This document shows positions 1 to 7,680 of a stretch of 64,000 nt of DNA, piece by piece; the first letter of the stretch is position 1; every line of letters starts with the position of its first letter. A program made the position numbers and the translations under genes. This DNA comes from G963675935 sp963823895 (GTDB taxonomy: Bacteria > Planctomycetota > Planctomycetia > Pirellulales > Thermoguttaceae): assembly GCA_963823895.1 (NCBI GenBank), contig CAWGNG010000023.1:186001-250000 (forward strand), given 5' to 3'. The notes under the pieces were generated by a model. It saw nothing but the letters and a program-made list of their open reading frames with translations, was not told the DNA's origin and did no database searches.

Positions 1-564
1 ACCGCCGGGAATCGCCTCGGGCGGCTTGCGGGCCAGCACCACGTTCTGCTCAACGAGCGTCAGGCCGCTCTCGGGCAGTTGCTCTTTGCGGGCGTATTTC
101 TTGCGGACATGCACCATCACGAACAGCGTCGAGGGCCGCCAATCGAGTTGCTCGCTGGTCTCCGGCGGCAACTCGACCAGATTCTCCAGGCCGCCCAATG
201 CCGCCTTCTCGGCTTCGGAAAGATCGTGAACGACTTCCTCACGCTTGGTCTCGTCGGGAATCCGCCCTCGGCCGTGCTTGTCGCGGTTCTTGGAAGCTGC
301 CCGTGCGACCGGCGGCGGCGAGTTGGCAGCCGCCTCTTCCGCATCTGCCTGGTTCTCGAACAACATGCCTTGCTGCGGATCGAACTTCTCGCTGCTGCTC
401 CCGTAAATCCTTTTCAGCAGCAAGTGAATGTGATGTTCTTGCCGCTGGAGCCGCTCGTCGCGCAGACGCAACTGCTCCAACAATTGCACGATCAACTGCT
501 TGAGCACCGCGACATCGTCGGGCAGCAGGGCGGGATCGGGAAGAGGCATGGCGTCCGTGTCCAT
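1..564 (-). CDS. tnpC: IS66 transposase TnpC, N-terminal 188 residues (partial)
   Basis: This is the start of the IS66 DDE transposase. The frame is open from an ATG at 564 to the window edge. It begins with a leucine-rich coiled-coil segment (residues 10-45, LKQLIVQLLEQL), followed by KRIYGSSSEKFDPQQG, the typical IS66 N-terminal signature, then a charged linker and the start of the zinc-binding region (DWRPSTLFVMVHVRKKYARK, about residues 140-160). The DDE catalytic domain is outside the window. It follows tnpB by 62 bases, as usual in three-gene IS66 elements. The family is certain; whether the full gene is intact cannot be seen. Confidence 0.9.
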   Translation of the reverse strand, partial: MDTDAMPLPDPALLPDDVAVLKQLIVQLLEQLRLRDERLQRQEHHIHLLLKRIYGSSSEKFDPQQGMLFENQADAEEAAANSPPPVARAASKNRDKHGRGRIPDETKREEVVHDLSEAEKAALGGLENLVELPPETSEQLDWRPSTLFVMVHVRKKYARKEQLPESGLTLVEQNVVLARKPPEAIPGG

Positions 565-626
565 GCCCTTATAGATACCGTGAACGCGAAATTATTCCCA
601 CCGCAAGAAAGGTTTTTCTCCCCGCA

Positions 627-981
627 TCAAGCCGTGCGTTGGTAGCGTTGCTGCCGTTTCACGCTGGACGGGTCGATGCCCCACAGCACCAGCGACAACT
701 CCTGCCGCAGACCTCGACGCTCCGCGCTTGTGGGTCGTTGCTCGTCGGAAAGCGAAAGGTTCCTTCTTCCAGCCGCCGATAGTACAACGTCAGCCCGTCG
801 CGATCCCACCACAAAAGTTTCACGCGATCGCCACGGCGACTGCGGAACACGAACAAGTGGCCGGACAAGGGATCGTATCCCAGCCAGTCCCGCACCAGGG
901 CGGCCAGTGTGTCGAAACTTTTTCGCATATCTGTCGGCGCCAGCACACGTAGATCCGCACCAGTTCCGACAGGTTCAACAC
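627..981 (-). pseudogene. tnpB: IS66 accessory protein TnpB, two frameshifts
   Basis: The pieces of the IS66 Orf2 protein are all present but in different frames. The N-terminus (VLNLSELVRIYV, GTG start at 981 overlapping the tnpA stop) is in one frame. The conserved core (PTDMRKSFDTLAALV, then LFVFRSRRGDRVKLLWWDRD) is in a second. The C-terminus (ELSLVLWGIDPSSVKRQQRY) is in a third register. The first break is near 942-950, where an extra TG turns TACGTGCTG into TACGTGTGCTG. The second is near 705-715. TnpB is normally about 115 residues and is needed for efficient IS66 transposition, so this copy should be defective unless the breaks are sequencing errors. Confidence 0.8.
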
Positions 982-1430
982 GGCTGCACCTCCAGCACGG
1001 CCAGCACAGCGGCGAGCGTTTGCCGGTCGAAGCCCGCCTGCACCCGTACCGTGCGGCCTTGCCCCAGGATAATCTCCACGCCGCCGTCCGCCTCAGCCGC
1101 GCCGAAGCACCTGCTTGCCGGTCCCACCACATGCACGGGCAGAAACGAAGGCGTAGCACCATGCCGTGGCGATACCCGCTTGGATGAACGCGACGTTGGC
1201 GTCGCCGGGCGTGACTGGAACTGCGCGCCGTCCACGGCACCGGATACCCGCTTGCCGGTGCGGTGACCACCTCGCGCCAGTTTATGCCGCCAGAAATAGA
1301 AGGCCGACTCCCGCAATTCCTCGGCGCGGCAAAACGCCCGCACCGATTGGCCGCCTTCCCTCCACCGCCGCACCACCTCTTCCCAATAGCTCCGTCGCCG
1401 CGGATCGCCGTGTCGAATTCGTTTCTTCAT
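975..1430 (-). CDS. tnpA: IS66 accessory protein TnpA
   Basis: Orf1 of the IS66 element, 151 residues. The N-terminus has a helix-turn-helix of the IS66 Orf1 type (SYWEEVVRRWREGGQSVRAF, then CRAEELRESAFYFWRHKLA), and the C-terminal half (GGVEIILGQGRTVRVQAGFD) matches the family end. The start at 1430 is preferred because AGGAGCCCGAAC directly precedes the ATG; an in-frame ATG at 1451 has no such site. The stop overlaps the tnpB GTG start. The protein likely binds DNA during transposition. The frame is intact. Confidence 0.85.
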   Translation of the reverse strand: MKKRIRHGDPRRRSYWEEVVRRWREGGQSVRAFCRAEELRESAFYFWRHKLARGGHRTGKRVSGAVDGAQFQSRPATPTSRSSKRVSPRHGATPSFLPVHVVGPASRCFGAAEADGGVEIILGQGRTVRVQAGFDRQTLAAVLAVLEVQPC

Positions 1431-1524
1431 GTTCGGGCTCCTGAGGTTCATCGAGCCGAGACCATCCCGGCCGATGCCCCCAGCCTACCCGACTGCACAA
1501 GACGTGTTCCGCCAGTCACTTACA

Positions 1525-2349
1525 ATGTGTTGCGTAGTTGTCCATCACGATGTAGAGCCGCTCCTCCTGGCGGTAACGACGACGAATCCAACGGAAGAAG
1601 CTGAGGAAGTCTCTCCAGGTCTTCGTGCGGGTGAACCGTCCGTACAGCTTCCGCGTTTCCAGATCGTAGAGGGCGAAGCACTGGCGAACACCTCCAAAGC
1701 GATGGTATGTTGCCCGCAATCGTTCCACTCGTTTACTTCGCCCCGCCAGGCAGTGGCCGTGTCGTGGCTGGAGGTTCAAGGGACCGAATTCGTCCACACA
1801 CAAGCGCCGACCGCCGCGCGGGCGTTCGGCGTAGAGTCTTCGGATCCGCCGATATTTCGGCCAAAACTCGGGGTCGGTCGATTCCTTCCAGGTCTTCGTC
1901 CGCCGCCAGCGGATCCCACAACGGCGAAGCAATTGTCGCAGCCACTCCAGGCTGATCTTGGCCAGGAGCCCTTGTTCGACCAAGTATTGACGCAATTTGG
2001 CCAGAGACCATTGGGTCATTCCGATCAACTGTTTCGGAGGCGAGAGGGCAACCGCGGCAATCTGCTCGATGATGTCCGCGGTGAAGCTCCTCGGGCCGCT
2101 TGGGCCGTGAAAGTACGGATACCAGGCAATTCCTTCCGTCCCGCCTTTGTTGAACCGATGGATGATGATTCGCACCCATTGAGGCGTGTAACCAACTTGC
2201 TGGGCAATCTCCCGATTGCCCACATGCCCCGAGGAAAGAAGAATAACTCTGGCGCGACAACTGTTGACCAGGTTGGTTCGTTGCCGCTTCCAGTGACGAA
2301 GTTTGCGCCGCTCCGGCGGCGCAACTCGACGCACATGTACACTGTTCAT
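1525..2349 (-). pseudogene. IS630-family transposase, 3' truncated by IS66 insertion
   Basis: A DDE transposase of the IS630 type: an N-terminal winged-helix/homeodomain-like part (residues 35-75, REIAQQVGYTPQWVRIIIHRF), a second HTH with LVEQGLLAKISLEWLRQLLR, then the catalytic core with the first Asp in CVDEFGPL and the second in VMDNYATH. Normal proteins continue past MDNxxxH to a Glu in a LNxxE motif; here the frame enters the IS66 end (CAT TGT AAG TGA) and stops, so the catalytic Glu is missing. About 275 of an expected 340-370 residues remain. The rest should lie on the far side of the IS66 element. Confidence 0.85.
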
Positions 2350-2400
2350 GGGGAAGTCTCCGCATTGGGGTCACGTTTGCAACCATGTGGAGACTTCCCC
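2350..2400. repeat. 12-bp inverted repeat upstream of the IS630 gene
   Basis: GGGGAAGTCTCC at 2350-2361 is matched by its exact reverse complement GGAGACTTCCCC at 2389-2400, 27 bases apart. It sits directly before the IS630 start codon, so it may be part of the IS end or a hairpin over the promoter. Confidence 0.5.
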
Positions 2401-2537
2401 TACTCATTTCATACCAAATGTCGCGTCTTAAGTGCCAGCACTGCTAGCACTTGCTGTCGTTTCGCGCGAAAGTCATCTGCTGGAAACGGCACTAGCAAGC
2501 CGTTGAAATAGGCCGTAATCGTCGAACGTTTCCTCAA

Positions 2538-3178
2538 TCAGAGTGCAGTGGCGTAAGAAAGCGAGACAACTTGTTGCGAGGTCGGAACAAGGCACCAACG
2601 CCGCACATCGTGACGAACGTGAAGCCAGGCAAGACAAACAGAAGAAACAAGGTTGCCCTCGGCCTGCAAGCCCCTCGGCGTTCCCATTGCGAAGACCTTG
2701 CGCATGATCAAACCCAGGTTTCTCGCCACTGCGGCAATCAGGTAACGCTTTTGGACCTTCTCGATCCCACACAACCAACTCCGCCGGGCACCACCAGTGT
2801 CACACACATGGGCGAAGCTTCTTTCCACTCGTTCGCTTCGCAGACGTTGCAGTCGCTTGCTCCGTGCGCCTCGGGTGCGACGCCGATTGTTGATCACCGC
2901 CCGACGCTTCTCTTCGGGCACGTCTTGCCAGTTGCGCTTTCCTCTCCGTTTTGGTTCCGGGACATAACTGCGGATGTGCAACGAGTCGGCCAGTTCCAAG
3001 GTGTCGGTGGCATGGTAGCCCTTGTCGGCGACCGCCTCTTCAATCTCCACGTCGATGCCTGCTTCGGACAGGTTCGTCTGGGCGTCCATCACGCTATCGA
3101 CCATCGTGTCGACGTCCGCTTCATCGCCATGATAGATGGGGACCGCCAGCACGACTTCGCTTCCCAGATCCACGACGT
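2538..3178 (-). pseudogene. IS1182-like transposase, C-terminal part
   Basis: Downstream half of the transposase whose start lies at 5627. It begins in the middle of the DDE core (HVVDLGSEVVLAVPIYHGDE), continues with ADKGYHATDTLELA (second catalytic Asp region) and ends with the C-terminal block containing ERVERSFAHVCDTGGARRSW (Glu region) and KRYLIAAVARNLGLIMRKVF, which are typical of the family. Joining codon position 4913 to 3178/3177 restores a single open frame, so the break is purely the IS66-type insertion. Non-functional as it stands. Confidence 0.85.
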
Positions 3179-3186
3179 GTTCCGCC

Positions 3187-4912
3187 GTAGCCGTCCAACT
3201 CCCAACGAACGCTGGGAAACCAAGTCAAAGACATGAATGCGATTTTACCCGTCCCCTGCGGAAAAGCAATATGCCCCCCCCCCGCAAGAAAATCCAAATT
3301 CTTTGTGAAGACGATCTGATAACTAACTCTCGGGTTGGGGTCTGGAAGGCATTTTCGTGCCCTCATCCGTCCGGCACCGGAATGACGCGGTCCAGCAACG
3401 AGAGGCGGCCGTCATTCGGAAGCCCGTTACCGATCAACCCAAGCTTCTCCACCCAGCGGGCGAAACAACTGCGGCCGGTTTCGCACCAACGCCGGATTTC
3501 CTCGATGACGCTCGATAGCGTAAAGGTGGAAAGATATTGGCGGAGCGATTCCAGCACGCTGACGATTACCGTTTGCCGCCGCGCGCCAGCCACCGTCTTG
3601 TTGGTGCGGCCCGTGCCCCGCGCTGCGCCGGAGAGCGTAGCGTCCGTTCGGCTTCGTTGTTCGTTCCCGACACGATCAGCACTTCCCCGTTGGGCTTCTC
3701 CACCGGCTCCGCCGTGACAAACGTGAAGAGCTGCTCCGCCAGCATCACCCGCATCAGTTCGTTGCACAGCAGCCGATAGTCGTCTTCTGGCCCTTCGCCG
3801 GGCGGCAGTTCGGCTACCCACATCGGAGCGCACAACTCCAGAACCTCATCCTCCAGCACTGCGACCTTCCCCTTTCGTCCTTCCCCGCTCAGCCGCCGGT
3901 CATGCTGCACCCGACAGGCTTCGCGGTAAATCTCCAGCAGCCGGTCGGTAAACTGGCGATACTCGGCGTTGGCAGGCTCCATCAGCGTTAGCTTGATCGC
4001 CTTTCGCAAGAAATGCGCCCAGCACTTCTGTGATTGGGTAAAGTTCGCATACACCGCCGCATCGTCGCTGATCACCAGTCCCGCGAATATCGCCGGGTCG
4101 AGAATCTGCCGTAGTGTCTCCGCATCCTTATGCACGCCGAAGAACAATACCCGCACCTTCTCCGAGAGAAAGGCCCACACGCTGTTGATGCTCCAGCCCG
4201 TCTCATCGGTATGCACTACCAGCGAGTTGGCCAGCAGCAAGCACAGCAACTCGAATTCCTCTTCCCATTGCCGCGCCAACTGGTTCAACAGGGCGTCGGC
4301 CTGCGACTTCCGCAGCGTCAAGTGCTGGAAGAAGTTCATCAGCAGGCATACTTTGTCGAAGGAAAGGCCGACCACGTACACCTGGTAGGCAATGGCCAGC
4401 ACGATCTCCGCCCCGAACTCGCTGCGGCCGAAGACGCCCGGAATCTTGCCGTATTGGTTCTTCGGGCCGCGATAAATGTCATAGGCCACCAGGACCGCTT
4501 GGCCGTCTTCCAGCCGCCATGCCACCCGCGTGTGCGACAGCCGGCAATCTGCCTTCCGCACCCCAGCCGGGAAGACTTTCTCGGTTCGCACGGCTTGAGC
4601 GATCTTCTCAGCCGTGCTAATCCGTCCGCCCGACCGCTGCTTTCGCCTCCGCCGCTTCCTTCCTCGCGCCTCCTGCCGCCGTTCTTCTGCCTCCACCGAG
4701 AACGGCTCCGAAATCTTCGGCGGCGAGCCGCCCTTCAGTTGACGCTCCAACTCTTCGTTCCGGCGCTGAAGGGTCACAATCAAATCGATCAGCCGATCGG
4801 GTGTGATCCGCCCCGCATGAACATCTTTCCTGAGTTGCTCAACATCCATGCCACCTTGATAGCCGATTTCCCAAAATCAGGCAGCGCCAGTTTTCAGGGA
4901 ATGGACGGCTAC
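3187..4912 (-). mobile_element. Complete IS66-type element, 1726 bp, with 8-bp target duplication
   Basis: The ends are perfect: GTAGCCGTCCA at 3187-3197 and its reverse complement ending at 4912. The flanking bases are identical, GTTCCGCC at 3179-3186 and GTTCCGCC at 4913-4920. An 8-bp duplication is the hallmark of the IS66 family. The element carries only a transposase, without tnpA and tnpB, as in the single-gene ISBst12-like group. It interrupts the IS1182-like transposase. A run of ten C lies at about 3275-3284 in the non-coding part. Confidence 0.92.
3363..4849 (-). pseudogene. IS66-family transposase with a C-terminal frameshift
   Basis: A DDE_Tnp_IS66-type transposase starting at ATG 4849. 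Visible parts: an N-terminal leucine-rich coil (LIVTLQRRNEELERQLKG), a basic linker, and the catalytic core with Asp in VVHTDETGWSIN, Asp in VISDDAAVYANF and Glu in NNEAERTLR. Right after the Glu the frame goes wrong (SPAQRGARAAP) and stops, while the expected continuation (GTGRTNKTVAGARRQTVIV ... LESLRQYLSTF) is found one frame over and runs to a stop at 3363. The shift lies at a GCGGGGCACGGG stretch near 3615-3620. All three catalytic residues precede the break, but loss of the C-terminal helix block should be damaging. It may be a consensus error. Confidence 0.85.
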
Positions 4913-5627
4913 GTTCCGCCTTATACAGCAGATGCATCCGCCCGTCCTTCATCTTGCCAATGCGGCTGTCGTGATCGGTTGGCGACATCCATTCCTCGTT
5001 CGATACCCGCTTGTCCTTCCGCTTGCGATCGAAGCGGCGCAGCTCCTCATCCGTAGGGTTTTCTACACCTTCCTGTTCTTGCAGCAGACGCCGCAGATAC
5101 TCCTTCCAATCCTCGCCGGTATCTCGCCGCACGATCGACTTCATGGCGGCGCTGGCCTCCAGCGTGGTGGAATCGACAGCTACCGTCTTGCCCTTGATCA
5201 GCTTCTTCTCGGCCGCCAGCTTCAGCACCGCCTGAAAGACGGCCGTGTGAACCTCCAGCGGCAGCCGGTCACGGACCCGAGTGAGGCTGGAATGGTCAGG
5301 TGTCTCTTCGGTGAGCGGGATGCCGAGGAACTCTCGCAGCGAAAGGCTGTCAGCACAACGCCATGCAATGCCCCGTTGCGAGCCGATGCCCTCAAAATAG
5401 CCGACCAAAAGCATGCGAAAGTATACGCCCGGTGGAATCGACGGGCGGCCAAGCTGCTTATGGTAATAGGGCCGACAACGCTCTTCGACCGTGCGGTCAA
5501 ATCCCATTTCGGCCAACAACTGGTTGAGTTTCCGATAGAAGACATGCCCTTGCGACTTCGGCAGACTGGTGGTAGCTACCCACATCTCCTGCTGCTCGTC
5601 GCATCGTTTTCCCAACGCCATCGTCAT
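4913..5627 (-). pseudogene. IS1182-like transposase, N-terminal part
   Basis: Start of the interrupted transposase. AGGAGG precedes the ATG at 5627 (an ATG at 5621 has better spacing). The DUF772-type N-terminal domain is seen in YYHKQLGRPSIPPGVYFRML and GIAWRCADSLSLREFLGI, followed by HSSLTRVRDRLP and the first catalytic Asp in GKTVAVDSTTLEASAAM. The frame is cut at LLYKAE by the inserted element; reading on into the insert gives unrelated sequence. The C-terminal half is at 2538-3178. Confidence 0.85.
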
Positions 5628-5708
5628 TGCCTCCTGCGCGCTACGATGGCGACATCATATTCTTGTTCACGACCTTTGGCAACAAGGACTTTTTCAACGG
5701 GCTGCTAG

Positions 5709-6159
5709 GGCGACCGCTCCATGGCAGAGTCAACCGTACCGGCCAGCTGGCAGGGTCGATGCCTCCGCCAAATCGTGCTGGTTTGGAGGCGATTTAATGT
5801 CGTTTCTCGGCACTCTGCACAAGTCGGAGCAGAAGGTGCGGTTCGTCAAGCATTTCATCTTCTCGCGTGGGGACTAGTACGATGATTTGTCCTTGAAGGA
5901 TCCCTTGCCGTTTTTTGCCTTGCGGATTTCAGAAGGTTACGTCCGCGCTGGGAGTCGGCCGGGGTCAAGGGGATGACGTTTTGGAAGGCATTTGGGAGTA
6001 GAAACGAACGCTTTCTCGCCGCAGTCGGATTCCAGGCGTATCTGGATACCGGACCTTCTAAGCAAAACGAGGAGTTTCGCAACAGAAAGTAGGATCCGTG
6101 CTGATGCACCGTGATTGCCACGTGACCCTCAAAAACCCAATTGTAAAGACATTGTATCT
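5709..6159. other. Intergenic region, no convincing gene
   Basis: About 450 bases between the right end of the IS1182-like element and the methyltransferase start. Short frames are present (for example a 26-codon plus-strand frame from 5797 ending in HFIFSRGD), but none has a recognisable family. The area may hold remains of the gene into which the IS elements jumped. Confidence 0.4.
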
Positions 6160-6852
6160 ATGGACACGCCTCAGTATCTTCTGCCTCCCGGGCCAAAGCT
6201 TAACCTTGGCTGTGGTCCTGTTCAGCCCAATGGCTGGGTCAATATTGACGGTAGCAATCGGGCATGGCTTGCTAGCAAGTTTTCACCGCTAGACAGATTG
6301 CTGGTGAGAATTAGGGTGCTGCCGCCCACCAAGTTCGGGCCGCAGGTGAAGGTGTGTGATCTGAACAAGGGGCTTCCGTATGCTACCAACTCGGTCTCGT
6401 GTATCTATGCCGGCGAGGTTTGGGAGCACTTCGAGTATGCGGACGCCGTTCGCCTCACGGGCGAGTGCTTTCGTGCGCTCGCGCCCGGCGGTGTGCTTCG
6501 ACTTTGCGTGCCAGACGGAGTGGTGTTCTGGCAACGTTATCTCGACCTGTACAACCAGACCATCGCGAAGCCTAAGTCGGAACGCTCAGCCGAACCTTTG
6601 CGGAAACATGTGCAGATGTACTTTAACGAGATTTGCACAAGAAAAAGGCGGTTTCGCTCGATGGGGCACACGCACAAGTGGCAATTCGACGAGGTGCAAC
6701 TCGTCGAGTTGCTTGAGTCACACGGTCTCGTTTCCGTAGAGCGCATGCAATTTCATCACAGTCGTATTCCCAATATATCTCACATCGAGCGTAGTGATTT
6801 CCTAATCGTCGAGGGAGTGAAGCCAGAGCCAGCACTTTCCGTCCCACGGTGA
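6160..6852 (+). CDS. SAM-dependent methyltransferase (class I, Methyltransf_11-like)
   Basis: A 230-residue class I methyltransferase. Motif I is LNLGCGPVQPNGW near residues 13-25, followed by VNIDGS (motif II acidic residue). The post-motif segment YAGEVWEHFEYADAVRLTGE and LAPGGVLRLCVPDGV match the Methyltransf_11 pattern seen in proteins of polysaccharide and glycan clusters, whose C-terminal half often has GHTHKWQFDE-like sequence as here. The start at 6160 is preferred over an upstream in-frame ATG at 6115 because similarity begins there. The substrate is unknown; the neighbouring hexapeptide acyltransferase suggests a surface glycan. Confidence 0.8.
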   Translation: MDTPQYLLPPGPKLNLGCGPVQPNGWVNIDGSNRAWLASKFSPLDRLLVRIRVLPPTKFGPQVKVCDLNKGLPYATNSVSCIYAGEVWEHFEYADAVRLTGECFRALAPGGVLRLCVPDGVVFWQRYLDLYNQTIAKPKSERSAEPLRKHVQMYFNEICTRKRRFRSMGHTHKWQFDEVQLVELLESHGLVSVERMQFHHSRIPNISHIERSDFLIVEGVKPEPALSVPR

Positions 6853-6927
6853 CCGCGTGTGAATTCAGTTCTTTGCTCCGTGGGCAATGGCTGCTTTCGG
6901 GCGCATTTGCACGTTTGAACAACCTCG

Positions 6928-7623
6928 TTATGACAGCGGATCCCTTGCAGAGTCCGTTGTCGTTGCTTCAGTTGGTTCGCCACCATCCGGCTGGGCCGCA
7001 GGGTATCGAGAGTGCACTTTGGCCGGATTCCCTACGACCGTCGCTCCGGAAGGGATTGTGCGAGTGACCACGGCCCCCGCCCCGATGATGCATCGAGTAT
7101 CGACGTCCGCCAGTATGATCGCCCCTTCGCCGATCCAGACATTGGATCCGATATGCACGCGCTGTAGACGCGGCGTTGAATCGGGGATGCACGGGGATTG
7201 GCTGGACGCGTCATGCTGCCTCGCCCCGCTGGGGATGCTCACGCGGGATGCGATCAGCACGTGATCTCCGATCGTCACTACGCCCACGTTGCAGTAGGAA
7301 CCGAAGAGGACGTAGCTCCCAATCTCGGCCGCGCGGTGGTTGATCTTCGTCCCGAAGGAGAACACAACGTCCATCGTGCAAGACTGGAGTGTTCCCCAAT
7401 AATATGCCAGCCGCAAGAAAGAGCCAAGTCTTCCGGGGAGTATACTCAGGCCTTCACCAAAACAAGTGAAGAACCCCTCCCCATTTGATGTCAGCGACTC
7501 GAGCCGGGCGGCCAGAATAAGCGGCGACACCAGCAGGACCGCGACGGCAAACACAGTCCGTTTCAGAACTCGTCGCAACGGCATCTGTTTGGGGACCCCA
7601 TAAGTCGAAACATGAAAGGCCAT
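6928..7623 (-). CDS. Hexapeptide-repeat acyltransferase (WcaF/colanic-acid type)
   Basis: A 231-residue left-handed beta-helix acyltransferase. An N-terminal hydrophobic helix (VFAVAVLLVSPLILAARLE, residues 25-43) would tether it to the inner membrane. Hexapeptide repeats run through AEIGSYVLFGSYCNVGVVTI, GDHVLIASRVSIPSG, RVHIGSNVWIGEGAIILADV and CIIGAGAVVTRTIPSGATVV, ending in the usual VVGNPAKV. The catalytic His is probably in SGARQHDASSQ. Members transfer acetyl groups from acetyl-CoA to sugars in exopolysaccharide pathways. The C-terminus past NPAKV is low-complexity. Confidence 0.8.
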   Translation of the reverse strand: MAFHVSTYGVPKQMPLRRVLKRTVFAVAVLLVSPLILAARLESLTSNGEGFFTCFGEGLSILPGRLGSFLRLAYYWGTLQSCTMDVVFSFGTKINHRAAEIGSYVLFGSYCNVGVVTIGDHVLIASRVSIPSGARQHDASSQSPCIPDSTPRLQRVHIGSNVWIGEGAIILADVDTRCIIGAGAVVTRTIPSGATVVGNPAKVHSRYPAAQPDGGEPTEATTTDSARDPLS

Positions 7624-7680
7624 TGTCTACAATGTAGTGGCGCTGCCAGATCCAATCAACTGCGCGCTGCCGTTGGCAGC

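Larger units (their letters stand above)
1..1524 (-). mobile_element. IS66-family element (right part, runs off the window)
   Basis: The classic IS66 order tnpA-tnpB-tnpC is read on the minus strand. The tnpA-side end lies at about 1511-1524, where the minus strand reads TGTAAGTGACTGGC, similar to the GTAAG-type start of IS66 termini. This end falls exactly where an IS630 transposase reading frame is broken, so the element inserted into that older IS. The other end and the second half of tnpC lie left of base 1. tnpB is frameshifted, so this copy may be inactive as sequenced. Confidence 0.85.
2492..5708 (-). mobile_element. IS1182-like element, split by a second IS66-type element
   Basis: The ends are an imperfect inverted repeat: CTAGCAAGCCGTTGAAATAG from 2492, and at the right end (5686-5708) the reverse complement CTAGCAGCCCGTTGAAAAAG. 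Removing the 1726-bp insert and one 8-bp duplication leaves about 1483 bp carrying one in-frame transposase of about 450 codons. The CTAG at each end could be part of the terminal repeat or a 4-bp target duplication. The same end sequence recurs in the MITE at 56745-56854. Confidence 0.8.

Noticed and set aside
1429..2511. 360-codon plus-strand frame
   Set aside because: It is antisense to the IS630 transposase fragment.
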